From positions 496,001 to 560,000 of the forward strand of contig NZ_CP026538.1 of NCBI RefSeq assembly GCF_004135975.1: a DNA stretch of 64,000 bases, given 5' to 3'. The notes under the pieces are model-generated. The model had not been told where the DNA came from. It saw only the letters and a list, made by a program, of their open reading frames with translations, and did not search any database. Of this stretch, positions 39,324-52,454 are shown piece by piece; the stretch's first letter is position 1; each line of letters starts with the position of its first letter. The DNA comes from Solidesulfovibrio carbinolicus (GTDB lineage Bacteria > Desulfobacterota > Desulfovibrionia > Desulfovibrionales > Desulfovibrionaceae). The position numbers were made by a program, and so were the translations under genes.

Positions 39324-39971
39324 CTACTCCAGGCAACGAGGAACCAAAAGCTCGAAGGCTTTTGTTTCCGGCAGGTAGCTGAATAGTTCACCGGACTCAA
39401 AATCGAAGTACCAGCCGTGTAGATACAATTTCCCTGCTTCCACGCGCTCGCGCACCCAGGGAAAGCTCAGCAGGTTGTCAAGTGAGATGAGGATGGCCCC
39501 CTGTTCGCAGGCACGCTCCTGCACTTGTGGTTCATGCCCTGCCAGGTCATTCAAAACTAGTTCACGAGCCTTGGCCGCGATGTTCACCCAGGAGTCGATG
39601 AATCCGCTGTTGCGTCCCCTATCACCTTCGCGCAGCAAGGCTTTGATGCCGCCGCAGTTACAATGCCCGAGCACGATGATGTGCTCCACCTCAAGCGAGC
39701 GCACGGCGAATTCCACTGCCGCGCTGACGCCGTGGTGACCGCCATCGTTATCACAGGGGGGCACCAGATTGGCGACATTGCGCACAACAAAGAGTTCACC
39801 GGGAGCACAATCGGTGAGCAGTGAAGGATCCACGCGGGAGTCTGAGCAGCCAATAAGCAGGGCGCGCGGCTTCTGTTCTACCCTGAGGCCCTCGAAAACC
39901 TTGGAGTCAGCGCAGAAGTATTCTTTCTGGAACCGCTTGAATCCGAAAATAAACCTGGCGATGTCACTCAT
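39324..39971 (-). CDS. Beta-class carbonic anhydrase
   Basis: The product has 215 residues from ATG 39971, behind GGAGG. The zinc ligands are visible in GCSDSRVDPSLL (Cys, with the Asp-Arg dyad) and in LGHCNCGGIKALL (His and Cys). The protein catalyses reversible hydration of CO2 to bicarbonate in the cytoplasm. It lies downstream of the PFOR gene on the same strand, with a 13-bp inverted repeat between, so it may handle CO2 released by pyruvate oxidation; that link is inference. Confidence 0.92.
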   Translation of the reverse strand: MSDIARFIFGFKRFQKEYFCADSKVFEGLRVEQKPRALLIGCSDSRVDPSLLTDCAPGELFVVRNVANLVPPCDNDGGHHGVSAAVEFAVRSLEVEHIIVLGHCNCGGIKALLREGDRGRNSGFIDSWVNIAAKARELVLNDLAGHEPQVQERACEQGAILISLDNLLSFPWVRERVEAGKLYLHGWYFDFESGELFSYLPETKAFELLVPRCLE

Positions 39972-40084
39972 GAGTTTCCTCCAGCGAAACAGCAGTCTGG
40001 GCGAGATGCCGTGCTTTCGCACGATGTACGTGACCAACGTTCATGTCTGGCTGCAACAGCTCCTGGACTAGCTGAACTATTTCG

Positions 40085-40116
40085 ACCACGGTCCACCCTC
40101 CACGGTGGACCGTGGT
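40085..40116. repeat. 13-bp perfect inverted repeat between PFOR and carbonic anhydrase
   Basis: ACCACGGTCCACC (40085-40097) and GGTGGACCGTGGT (40104-40116) pair perfectly around a 6-base loop. It lacks a T-run on either strand, so it could be a weak terminator, an mRNA-stabilising hairpin or an operator. The rest of 39972-40251 shows no gene. Confidence 0.5.
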
Positions 40117-40251
40117 TAAGACTTCCATGACTGGCCTAGGTCCGCCCAGCCAGCGCTCCATTTTGCGAACCGCTCAGCCCCCACCTTCTTCCCTGAGGGA
40201 TTGTCCTACAGCTTGGGACAGTGCGCACTGCGGCTAACGTGCGTCCGTGCC

Positions 40252-44636
<4,385 letters not shown>

Positions 44637-45251
44637 TCACTTATCTGAATTATCTACGCAAACAGCCTGTGCGCCAAGTTGGATGGCCTTAATGTTGACA
44701 TCATGCAGCCTCGGAGCCATGGTTGTCTTGATGGTCTCGGCCAGCCGGCTCAGACCGAAGGGCATCCGGCCCACGGCGCAGAGCGCGCCAAGCAGAATCA
44801 TGTTAGCGGCTTGAGACGCACCTGCTTGCACACCAAGGGATATGGCCGGGACAAAATGAACGGCCTCGGCACAGGCCCGCGCCAGAGCCTCGATGTCCTC
44901 GAACGGGGGCATGCTCTCTTTGCCGCGAGCAACGCTCATGGGCATGATGGCCTCGGAAGAGGAGACGACAATGCCCCCAGGTGCGAGGTAAGGCAGGGCG
45001 CGCAGTGTCTCCAGAGGTTCGAAACCGAGGAGCAAATGGGCCTCGCCGTGTGCGATGCGAGGGCTTTGGTAGCCGCCGATAAGCACCGTGGACTCTACCA
45101 CACCGCCGCGCTGAGCCATGCCGTGGACCTCCCCGGCCGTCACGTCCAGTCCCTCGTCCAGGGCTGCCTGGGCAAGAACTTTGGTGGCCGTGAGCGTGCC
45201 TTGGCCCCCCACGCCAGTCAGAAAGACGCGGATACGCGTGGTCCGGATCAT
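44637..45251 (-). CDS. iorB: Indolepyruvate:ferredoxin oxidoreductase, beta subunit
   Basis: The product has 204 residues from ATG 45251, behind GGAGGAAC. It has the 2-oxoacid oxidoreductase gamma-type fold: LTGVGGQGTLTATKVLAQAALDEGLDVTAGEVHGMAQRGGVVESTVLIGG. With IorA it oxidises aryl pyruvates from aromatic amino acid transamination to aryl-acetyl-CoA with ferredoxin, or runs in reverse for biosynthesis. It overlaps iorA by 4 bp (ATGA), so it is translationally coupled. Confidence 0.92.
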   Translation of the reverse strand: MIRTTRIRVFLTGVGGQGTLTATKVLAQAALDEGLDVTAGEVHGMAQRGGVVESTVLIGGYQSPRIAHGEAHLLLGFEPLETLRALPYLAPGGIVVSSSEAIMPMSVARGKESMPPFEDIEALARACAEAVHFVPAISLGVQAGASQAANMILLGALCAVGRMPFGLSRLAETIKTTMAPRLHDVNIKAIQLGAQAVCVDNSDK

Positions 45252-47110
45252 TTGTTCCTCCGTTTGTGGGCCTTGATGTCTTTGGAGACCTGTAGGCATA
45301 CCATACACCCAGTGCAGGCTGTCTCGTCGATGGCAATGGCACTGTCCTGACCCACTGTGAAAGCTGGGCAGGACAGGGTTTCCAGGCAGGCGCGTATGGA
45401 ATTTGTGGTCGTCGGGACATATGCGACCTGATCCGACTTGGTCTTAAGAATGCGGCGAGCGTGGATGATGCACGGTGCACGTGCGATGAGCGCACGCACG
45501 CCCGTCATCTCCTTGAGTTCATCTAAGGCGGCTCGCGTGGCTTTCAGGTTCATTGGATTGACCGTGCGCACCTCGGTGACGCCTGAAGCCGCAAGCAGAC
45601 CCTCTATCGAGACTTGGACCGGGTTGGGCCCCTGCGCATGAACCTCCACACCCGGATGCGGTTGGCCGCCGGTCATGGCCGTGGTGCCGTTGTCCAAGAC
45701 CACGAGCAGCAGGTCGTGATTGTTGAAGACAGCGTTGATCACGCCGGTGATGCCGGAGTGGAAGAAGGTTGAGTCACCGATGAAGGCCACCACGGTCTTG
45801 CCTGAGGCGCGAGCAAAGCCGCATCCCGCGCTGACGCTCGAGCCCATGTCGAGGAGGAAGTCGGCCATGGCCAGAGGCGGCAGTATGCCCAGTGTGTAGC
45901 AGCCAATGTCTGAGGAGTAGAAGACCGTATCCCTGAAGACTTGACGCACGGTGTAGTAGGTGGCCCGGTGTGGGCAGCCCGCACAAAGGTTTGGTGGACG
46001 TTTGGGCAATGCGGACAAGGTCTCGGGCAGAATGGAGCAGGTGGACGCGGGTGGTGGATTAATATCTGCAATCTTGGCCAGGGCCTTGCCCACGATCCGG
46101 GTGTCGTATTCCCCGAGCCTCGTGAGACCCGCAAAGCCCTTGCCCAGAATCTCAATCTCCAAGCTCGCCCTCTGGGCCAATACGCGCAGTTCATTTTCCA
46201 ACACCGGCTCGCCCTCTTCAATGACCAGAAGGCGTTTCACCGAGTTGAGGAAATCTGTGCATGTCTTGTTGGGTAGCGGATTGGAAAAGCCCAGAGAGAG
46301 CACGCGGACATTGCCATCGATGCCAAATTCCATAAGAGCATCGGCAAGATAGGTGCGAGAAATGCCCGAAACGGCCACACCAATCTCGCCCTTCCCGGAG
46401 ACATTGTTGAAGGGCGTCGTCTCGGCCCAAGTTCCGATCTCCTCGAACTTCTTCAAGAGTTGGGCATGGCGCGCGCGGGCCACAGCCGGGATGGGGACAA
46501 AACGGTTCGGGTTTTTCACCGGTTCGCCCGCAGGAGTTGGTTTGCGGACTTCGCCGAACTGCACCGGGCCGCGCAGGTGGTTGAGGCGTGTGGTAGTTCT
46601 CAACATTACCGGTTGCTCCCACTGGCGCGAAAGCAGCAGGGCTTGCCGGGTCATCTCCTTGGCCTCCTGGGCCGAGGCCGGCTCGAATACCGGCAGTCCG
46701 GCTAAACGGGCATAAATCCGATTGTCCTGTTCGTTCTGGCTGGAATGGCAGCCAGGGTCATCGGCCGAAAGCAGCACAAGGCCGCCGGGTGTGCCAATGT
46801 AGGCCAAGGTCATGAGCGGGTCGGCAGCAACGTTGACGCCAACGTGCTTCATTGTCGTCAGGGTCAGTGCGCCCCCGAGGGTTGCGCCTCCGCCGACCTC
46901 CAGAGCGACTTTTTCGTTGATCGAGTATTCGAAGCTGAAGTTGCCGCCTTTAGAGAGATGAAAGAATGTGTCGGGGACTTCGCTAGACGGTGTGCCGGGG
47001 TAGCACGTCACGACCTCAACGCCAGCTTCGATGGCACCACGCACAATGGCCTCGTTGCCGAGCAAGAGGTGAATGTCGCCAGCCACGCCGCTGGTCAGAG
47101 GTTGGGCCAT
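45248..47110 (-). CDS. iorA: Indolepyruvate:ferredoxin oxidoreductase, alpha subunit
   Basis: The product has 620 residues. It has the pyrimidine-binding domain (LLGNEAIVRGAIEAGVEVVTCYPGTPSSEV), the TPP-binding domain (GCPHRATYY, DIGCYTLG, GDSTFFHSGITGVINAV, LDNGTTAMTGGQPHPG) and a C-terminal ferredoxin tail. That tail usually has two CxxCxxCxxxC motifs. Here the first keeps only two cysteines (RACLETLSCPAF) and the second three (CTGCMVC), ending in KAHKRRNK. Those left are enough for one 4Fe-4S cluster, not two. It precedes iorB in the operon. Confidence 0.93.
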   Translation of the reverse strand: MAQPLTSGVAGDIHLLLGNEAIVRGAIEAGVEVVTCYPGTPSSEVPDTFFHLSKGGNFSFEYSINEKVALEVGGGATLGGALTLTTMKHVGVNVAADPLMTLAYIGTPGGLVLLSADDPGCHSSQNEQDNRIYARLAGLPVFEPASAQEAKEMTRQALLLSRQWEQPVMLRTTTRLNHLRGPVQFGEVRKPTPAGEPVKNPNRFVPIPAVARARHAQLLKKFEEIGTWAETTPFNNVSGKGEIGVAVSGISRTYLADALMEFGIDGNVRVLSLGFSNPLPNKTCTDFLNSVKRLLVIEEGEPVLENELRVLAQRASLEIEILGKGFAGLTRLGEYDTRIVGKALAKIADINPPPASTCSILPETLSALPKRPPNLCAGCPHRATYYTVRQVFRDTVFYSSDIGCYTLGILPPLAMADFLLDMGSSVSAGCGFARASGKTVVAFIGDSTFFHSGITGVINAVFNNHDLLLVVLDNGTTAMTGGQPHPGVEVHAQGPNPVQVSIEGLLAASGVTEVRTVNPMNLKATRAALDELKEMTGVRALIARAPCIIHARRILKTKSDQVAYVPTTTNSIRACLETLSCPAFTVGQDSAIAIDETACTGCMVCLQVSKDIKAHKRRNK

Positions 47111-47255
47111 TGTTCAAATCTCCTTATGGCGTTGGTTCGACTGTTTCTGCTTTAAGCCGAGCGTTCTGATGCGCGTAGCAATCCGTAGTTGCATTATCTT
47201 TGAAACCAATCGTGAGTTGTTCTCCTTCGGCCATTCTTTTGCACGCTTGGCCGTA

Positions 47256-48365
47256 TCATGAGGTGTCCTCTGTCATATCGCGCCAGCAAACCACGCGTAG
47301 CAGCCTTTCAACTCCGGCCTCGAACTCCTGCTCATTGCTCCCTTGCACTGTCACATGCCCGAGTTTGCGTCCTGGGCGAGGTGTCTTCTCGTAGAGATGT
47401 ATGTGTGCACCTGGGATCGCCAGCACCTGGGCGAGTTCTGGCAACTCGCCAATGATGTTGATCATCGCGGAATGGCCCACAGCCGCAGTGCCACCCAAGG
47501 GCAACCCCAGGATCGCGCGCAAGTGATTCTCGAATTGACTTGTCTCCGCTCCCTCAATCGTCCAGTGTCCTGAGTTGTGAACTCTTGGCGCCATCTCGTT
47601 AGCGAGCAGTGTGTCGCCATTCTGGAAGAATTCTAACGCCAGCACACCCACGTAGCCCAGATGGTCGAGTAAAAGCTGGACATATCCTTGCGCCTGCGTC
47701 TCAAGCTGGTCGCCAGGACAGCTGCGTGAAGCGCGCAATATGCCTTTGTGATGAACGTTTTCTGTAAGCGGATAAAAGGCCATTTTCCCGGTGCGCCCCC
47801 GCACACCAAGAACGGACACTTCGCGCTGAAATTGTAGAAATTTTTCCAGGATAAGTGGAGCGCCCCCCAAACGTGCCCAGGCGAAATCTAAATCTTCAGG
47901 ACTACGCACGATGGCCTGGCCTTTGCCATCGTAGCCAAGGGTGCGAGTCTTCAATATCGCTGGAAAGCCAATGCTCGCCACAGACTGATCCAAATCGGCC
48001 CGAGAGTTCACTACCGCGAATGGAGGGGTGGGGATGTCAAGTTGTTGGAAAAGACGTTTTTCCTTTAACCGGTCACGGGCTGAAACCAATGATGCTGTGT
48101 TGGGAAATGCCGGTGCGCATTTTGCCAAGAGTTTGATGCTCTCATCGGGCACGTTTTCAAACTCGTAGGTAACCACATGCGCACGCTCCGCGAAACGCGA
48201 AAGCTGCTCGTGGTCATCGAAACGGCCAAGGATGTGTTCGCCAAGGGGCGCAGCACAAGCCTCCTGCTCTGGATCAAGAAACACAAAACGCAGTCCGAGC
48301 GGGAAACCCGCAAGCGCTAGCATACGCGCTAGCTGCCCAGCGCCAACGACACCGATGGTCTTCAC
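47256..48365 (-). CDS. purK: N5-carboxyaminoimidazole ribonucleotide synthase
   Basis: The product has 369 residues of ATP-grasp type. It starts [30 protein letters not shown] and has [37 protein letters not shown] and [44 protein letters not shown]. It makes N5-CAIR from AIR, bicarbonate and ATP for purine synthesis. It overlaps purE by 4 bp. The bicarbonate requirement makes the carbonic anhydrase 7 kb away of passing interest only. Confidence 0.95.
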   Translation of the reverse strand: MKTIGVVGAGQLARMLALAGFPLGLRFVFLDPEQEACAAPLGEHILGRFDDHEQLSRFAERAHVVTYEFENVPDESIKLLAKCAPAFPNTASLVSARDRLKEKRLFQQLDIPTPPFAVVNSRADLDQSVASIGFPAILKTRTLGYDGKGQAIVRSPEDLDFAWARLGGAPLILEKFLQFQREVSVLGVRGRTGKMAFYPLTENVHHKGILRASRSCPGDQLETQAQGYVQLLLDHLGYVGVLALEFFQNGDTLLANEMAPRVHNSGHWTIEGAETSQFENHLRAILGLPLGGTAAVGHSAMINIIGELPELAQVLAIPGAHIHLYEKTPRPGRKLGHVTVQGSNEQEFEAGVERLLRVVCWRDMTEDTS

Positions 48366-48877
48366 TCTTGCTCCTGCGGGTCAGGACATGCGAGGATTGC
48401 CTCAGCCTGCTGGTTACGATACTTTTTTAGCGCCGCTCGAAACTCTGGATGCTGGCCGCCCAGCATCCCTGCGGCGAACAGTGCCGCGTTGATCGCACCC
48501 GGCTTCCCGATGGCGAAAGTGCCCACCGGCACGCCGGCAGGCATCTGCACGATGGACAACAAAGAATCTAGTCCGTTAAGCGCCTTTGACTGGACTGGCA
48601 CGCCCAGCACCGGCAGCACAGTCTTTGCCGCAACCATTCCCGGCAGATGGGCCGCCCCCCCAGCCCCAGCGATGATAACCTCCAATCCTCGCGCCTCAGC
48701 ATCTGCTGCGTAGCTGAAGAGCAAGTCTGGCGTGCGGTGGGCCGAAACCACCCTCACCTCGTAAGGAATAAGCAGTTTCTTCAGCGTCTCCACACAGTGC
48801 TGCATGGTATTCCAGTCCGAAGCGGACCCCATGATCACGCCAACAAGCACGCGGGCATCGCGGTTTTCTTCTGGCAT
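48362..48877 (-). CDS. purE: N5-carboxyaminoimidazole ribonucleotide mutase
   Basis: The product has 171 residues. It has [21 protein letters not shown], the active-site loop [15 protein letters not shown] and [27 protein letters not shown], complete for class I PurE. It converts N5-CAIR to CAIR, the step after PurK. The order purE-purK in one operon is common. A 49-codon ORF ends 5 bp upstream. Confidence 0.95.
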   Translation of the reverse strand: MPEENRDARVLVGVIMGSASDWNTMQHCVETLKKLLIPYEVRVVSAHRTPDLLFSYAADAEARGLEVIIAGAGGAAHLPGMVAAKTVLPVLGVPVQSKALNGLDSLLSIVQMPAGVPVGTFAIGKPGAINAALFAAGMLGGQHPEFRAALKKYRNQQAEAILACPDPQEQE

Positions 48878-48882
48878 ACAGG

Positions 48883-49032
48883 TTAGAGTCTCTCAGGCCA
48901 CAGCACGGCAACATCTGTTTCAAGCAATATCATGGCAACCTCTTCGCCATGTTGAGCATGCTTGCGCATCAAAATGATGTCAGTGGCGGCTTTGGTCAGG
49001 CTTAAAGCATGTCCACCTCTGTCGTGGTGCAT
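48883..49032 (-). CDS. Small protein upstream of purE
   Basis: The product has 49 residues from ATG 49032, with AGAGAGGAAAG before it. It reads [20 protein letters not shown] then [25 protein letters not shown]. It ends 5 bp before purE, which has no strong ribosome site of its own, so translation may be coupled. I recognise no family; the clear start site and packing argue that it is expressed. Confidence 0.5.
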   Translation of the reverse strand: MHHDRGGHALSLTKAATDIILMRKHAQHGEEVAMILLETDVAVLWPERL

Positions 49033-49147
49033 TCGTCTTTCCTCTCTTTGTAAAGTCACCAAGCTTGTTGTTTAGCCCTCTCTACTCTTTTGAAAAAGTA
49101 GATTGTTGTTGACATTCGGTTCGTTTTTTTCGAAGAGTTCGGACGGC

Positions 49148-50038
49148 ATGAATCTGAAGCACCTACGCTATTTCTGGGCTGTATCCCACGCGGGCAGCGT
49201 GGCCCACGCCGCAAAACAGCTGCATCTGACACCGCAGACCGTGAGCGCTCAGATCAAGTTGCTCGAAGAGGACTTGGGTGCGGGCCTGTTCCGTCCCGCA
49301 GGGCGCGGTCTTCAACTGACGGAAGCCGGGCGCGTCGCCCTTGCCTACGCCGATGAAATCTTTTCCCTCGGCGACGAGATGGCAACGGCTTTGCGTGCCC
49401 ACGGTAACCGCGCCCTGCCTGCCTTTCGTGTCGGCATGTCTAATGTTGTGCCCAAGTCGCTAGCATTTCGGTTGCTGGCACCAATTGGCGCAATGCCAGA
49501 GCCTTTGAGGCTCATCTGCCGTGAGGGACAGATAGACTGGTTGCTCACGGAATTAGCCTTGCACCGTCTGGACATGGTAGTCGCCGACCGCCCCATGCCT
49601 CCGGGCATAGCCATACGCGGGCATAGCCACAGATTGGGGGATAGTCCGATAGCCTTCTACGCCGCTTCCGGGTTGGCAGATAAATGTGCAGTCTTTCCTG
49701 AATGTCTCAACGGTGCTCCTCTACTGTTGCCAGGTCCAAACGCGGCGATCCGAAGCGAGATTGAACGCTGGCTAGGCGAGACGCGCATAGCTCCGCAGGT
49801 AAAGGGGGAATTTGACGACAGCGCCCTGATGAAGGCCTTTGCCCAGGCTAACGGCGGTTTCTTTCCTGCCCCCGCCATCCTCTCAAGAGAAATTTCTACG
49901 CGCTATGGGGTGCGCGAAGTCGGCCGTGTAGATTCGGTGCGCGAGGCGTTTTGGCTTATTAGTACCGAGCGGCGGATCAGTCACCCAGCAGTATGTGTCG
50001 TTCTCGAGGCGGCACGAACTGCTCTGTTTTCTCCGTAA
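49148..50038 (+). CDS. NhaR-like LysR-family regulator
   Basis: The product has 296 residues from ATG 49148. The winged HTH (MNLKHLRYFWAVSHAGSVAHAAKQLHLTPQTVSAQIKLLEEDLG) is close to NhaR, the activator of the Na+/H+ antiporter gene nhaA. The effector domain follows with LRLICREGQIDWLLTELALHRLDMVVADRPMP. No nhaA is beside it. It is divergent from the purE operon, sharing a 115-bp intergenic region. What it senses here is not clear. Confidence 0.85.
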   Translation: MNLKHLRYFWAVSHAGSVAHAAKQLHLTPQTVSAQIKLLEEDLGAGLFRPAGRGLQLTEAGRVALAYADEIFSLGDEMATALRAHGNRALPAFRVGMSNVVPKSLAFRLLAPIGAMPEPLRLICREGQIDWLLTELALHRLDMVVADRPMPPGIAIRGHSHRLGDSPIAFYAASGLADKCAVFPECLNGAPLLLPGPNAAIRSEIERWLGETRIAPQVKGEFDDSALMKAFAQANGGFFPAPAILSREISTRYGVREVGRVDSVREAFWLISTERRISHPAVCVVLEAARTALFSP

Positions 50039-50058
50039 GCGCAAAGGCGGCCCCACCT

Positions 50059-50600
50059 TCACGGCGTCCGTCTACGGGCTATGAGGGTTTGCCGGCTAAG
50101 ACGAGATGGTCTTTGAATCGAGATGCTGGTGTGCAGGGTCCGGAAAGCGTCCTGGGGCTTGGCCAGTGGCAGCTTTTCAAAGAGGGAAGTGGAGATAGCG
50201 CAGCGGCTCCAGGCCGTTGGCCTTGGCGGTCTCGATGAGGGAGTAAATGGTGGCCGAGGCGTCGGCTCCGCGTGGATGGCCTGAGAATAGCCAGTTTTTG
50301 CGGCTCACGGCAAAGGAGCAGATGGCGTTCTCGACCAAGTTGTTGTCCGGGCGCAGTCGGCCGTCTTTCAGGTAAGCGACCAGGCGGTTCCACTGTTTGA
50401 GGGCATAGTCGATGGCCTTGTCGACCAGACTCTTGGGCGGGATGGCAGCGACGCGAGCATCGAGCGAGGCCTTGAGCTTGTCCAGGATTAGCCTGGATTT
50501 TTCGGCTCGCAGGAACTCAATCTGCTCCGGATTGAGTTGCTGCTTTTCGGCTTGGTCGGGGAAGGCTCGCGGAATTTCAGCGTATTCGCTATTTCAAGGG
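50059..50600 (-). pseudogene. IS66-family transposase remnant
   Basis: On the minus strand one frame reads IDYALKQWNRLVAYLKDGRLRPDNNLVENAICSFAVSRKNWLFSGHPRGADASATIYSLIETAKANGLEP, the conserved C-terminal part of IS66 TnpC. It begins abruptly near 50600, so about two-thirds of the gene is missing, and ends with an altered tail at 50059. No terminal inverted repeats were found. Confidence 0.75.
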
Positions 50601-50639
50601 TAATACGGACTTTAAGGAAATGACAAACACTAAATAACG

Positions 50640-50770
50640 CAATCTGCACTAGCCGGAATCCACCTTGACATTGTCCGGGCAATCCGTAATTAAAAAAATA
50701 TCTGAAGGGGAGTAGCTCTTCCGGGCAAGGTCAACAGTACTGGCGTCGATAACCCGGCGCTTGGCCTTGC
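50640..50770 (-). pseudogene. Second transposase fragment
   Basis: On the minus strand, KAKRRVIDASTVDLARKSYSP continues to DCPDNVKVDSG and stops. The RRVIDASTVDL phrase looks like a DDE transposase fragment (IS4-type). With the IS66 remnant it marks this spot as an insertion scar. Confidence 0.35.
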
Positions 50771-50795
50771 CGTCGGTCCCAACCGATGAGCGAGA

Positions 50796-50833
50796 CCTTC
50801 AGCATGAGAAATCATGCTGGAGGTTTTTTTTTA
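50796..50833 (+). terminator. Strong hairpin with T-run
   Basis: ACCTTCAGCATGA pairs with TCATGCTGGAGGT around a GAAA tetraloop and is followed by nine T. It lies 36 bp before the Tim44-like gene, so it either ends upstream transcription or acts as an attenuator for that gene. Confidence 0.65.
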
Positions 50834-50835
50834 GG

Positions 50836-50866
50836 ACCTCCGGCCAAACCTGGCAACCCGGAGGTT
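50836..50866 (+). promoter_or_regulatory. Hairpin covering the ribosome site of the Tim44-like gene
   Basis: ACCTCCGG (from 50836) pairs with CCGGAGGT (to 50866). The right arm contains GGAGG, the ribosome site for ATG 50869, so folding would block initiation. Confidence 0.5.
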
Positions 50867-50868
50867 TC

Positions 50869-51894
50869 ATGCGAAAAAGTCTGTTTTTTTCTCCACTTCC
50901 TGTGTTGAACGTTTCCGGCTTACGCAAGACAGCCGTCGTTCTTGACGCCCGTCCTCCTACGGGCATGATGCCCTGGCTTTGCGCCCCTCTCGTCGTGCTC
51001 GCCGTTCTCCTCATGTCGATCGATCTTGCCGAGGCCAAAAGGATGGGCGGGGGCAGCTCGTTTGGCAGCAAGGATTCCTACTCCAAGAGCTATGACAAGC
51101 CGACGCCCCCGAACACGAACATGCAACGCCAGGCCACGCCCAACCAACAGGCCGCACCTGGAGGATTCATGTCCAAGTTCGGCGGGCTCGGAGGCATGTT
51201 TGGCGGCCTGCTGATTGGCGGCATGCTCGGTTCGCTCCTGTTCGGCGGTGCCGGCGGAGGCTTCGGCATTCTGGAGATCCTCCTGCTCGGCGTTGCCGGA
51301 TTCATGATCTTCAGGTTCATCCGTTCACGGAGGGCTGCCCAGTCTGGGCAGGAGGCCCAGATGGTGCAGGCCGCGCCTGCGGGGGGAGACAGGTTTGCCT
51401 ACGCCCACGCTCCGGCAGGCGGCCATGACACAGAAGGGAGAACCGACGGCTGGGCCTCCGTGCGCTCGACGCCTGGTGGAGCGATCGGCACGGCGGATGT
51501 CGCGCCCCCCGTCATGCCCGCCGGTCTTGACGAGGTCGAATTCCTGGCTGGGGCAAAGGCCCTGTATGTCAGGCTCCAGGCATCCTGGGACCGACGCGAC
51601 CTGGAAGACATCCGTGGCTTCACCAGTCCCGAGGTGTTTGCCGAGATATCCAGGCAGGCAAAGGAAGACCCGACGCCCGGCAAGACCGACATCCTCATGG
51701 TCGAAGCTCGGGTGGTAGAGGCTGGCACGCAGGGAACACAGACCGTGATATCGGTTCTGTATGATGTACTGCTTCGCGAGGACCAGACCGATTCCCGTTC
51801 TACGCAGGTGCGCGAAGTCTGGCACATCCGCAGGGATGAGTCAGCTCCCAATTCCGAATGGACCCTTGAGGGCATCCAGCAACTTGCCATGTAA
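50869..51894 (+). CDS. Tim44-like domain membrane protein
   Basis: The product has 341 residues from ATG 50869. A hydrophobic N-terminal segment (PLVVLAVLLMSIDLAEA) leads into a Gly/Ser-rich stretch (KRMGGGSSFGSKDSYSKSYDKP), a glycine-rich membrane region (GGLGGMFGGLLIGGMLGSLLFGGAGGGFGILEILLLGVAGFMIF) and a C-terminal Tim44-like domain (LYVRLQASWDRRDLEDIRGFTSPEVFAEI, then VISVLYDVLLRED and EVWHIRRDE). These bacterial proteins are common and poorly understood; a membrane-quality role is suspected. A degraded htpX protease gene follows. Confidence 0.85.
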   Translation: MRKSLFFSPLPVLNVSGLRKTAVVLDARPPTGMMPWLCAPLVVLAVLLMSIDLAEAKRMGGGSSFGSKDSYSKSYDKPTPPNTNMQRQATPNQQAAPGGFMSKFGGLGGMFGGLLIGGMLGSLLFGGAGGGFGILEILLLGVAGFMIFRFIRSRRAAQSGQEAQMVQAAPAGGDRFAYAHAPAGGHDTEGRTDGWASVRSTPGGAIGTADVAPPVMPAGLDEVEFLAGAKALYVRLQASWDRRDLEDIRGFTSPEVFAEISRQAKEDPTPGKTDILMVEARVVEAGTQGTQTVISVLYDVLLREDQTDSRSTQVREVWHIRRDESAPNSEWTLEGIQQLAM

Positions 51895-51971
51895 ACCCCG
51901 CCATCCGGCCGAAGCCAACGTTGGCCCTGGGCGGATGGCGAACCTAACCACTGGGATCAAGAAAAGAGACC

Positions 51972-52292
51972 ATGACCAGTCGATTCAAGACTGTTCTTCT
52001 GCTCGGCCTGCTCACCGGCCTGATACTCCTCATAGAGCAGATGGTGGGCGGCAAGGAGGGCCTCTTTATTGCGATAGCGCTTGTTTTGGCAATGAATGTG
52101 GGCAGCTACTGGTTTTCGGATAGAATCGTCCTGTCCATGTACAATGCACAGGGAGTGGCCCCGCATGACGCCCCGGTCCACCTCTTCATCGTCAACCCTT
52201 TCAGCGCCTCCAGATTCGACTCGCTCTTCAACACGCATCCGTCGCTGAAGGAGCGCATCGGACGTTTGGAGGGTGTGGCCAGACTTTTATGA
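51972..52292 (+). pseudogene. htpX: htpX with in-frame loss of its protease core
   Basis: The 106-residue frame begins like HtpX (VLLLGLLTGLILLIEQMVGGKEGLFIAIALVLAMNVGSYWFSDRIVLSMYNAQGV) and then jumps to the family's C-terminus (HLFIVNPFSASRFDSLFNTHPSLKERIGRLE). HtpX is about 280 residues with the zinc motif HExxH in between; all of that is missing, yet the frame stays open. It cannot be a protease. It may be a relic or a small membrane protein. Confidence 0.8.
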
Positions 52293-52297
52293 CCGCC

Positions 52298-52330
52298 AGG
52301 CAGGATCGGAAATAGCGGTCCTGCCTGTCT
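52298..52330 (+). terminator. Terminator after the htpX remnant
   Basis: CAGGCAGGAT and GTCCTGCCTG pair over 9 bp around a 10-base loop and are followed by TCTTGG. Moderate strength. Confidence 0.45.
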
Positions 52331-52454
52331 TGGCTATCCGGTTTTATCGTGTCGTTGACCACAAGTCTTCGCCAATTGGCCTCCAAGGGGCACTGAAGGC
52401 TTTATCCGGTAATTGTAATTTTGTGGCTTGTGTGTAGTCACATGGAGAGGCTTG

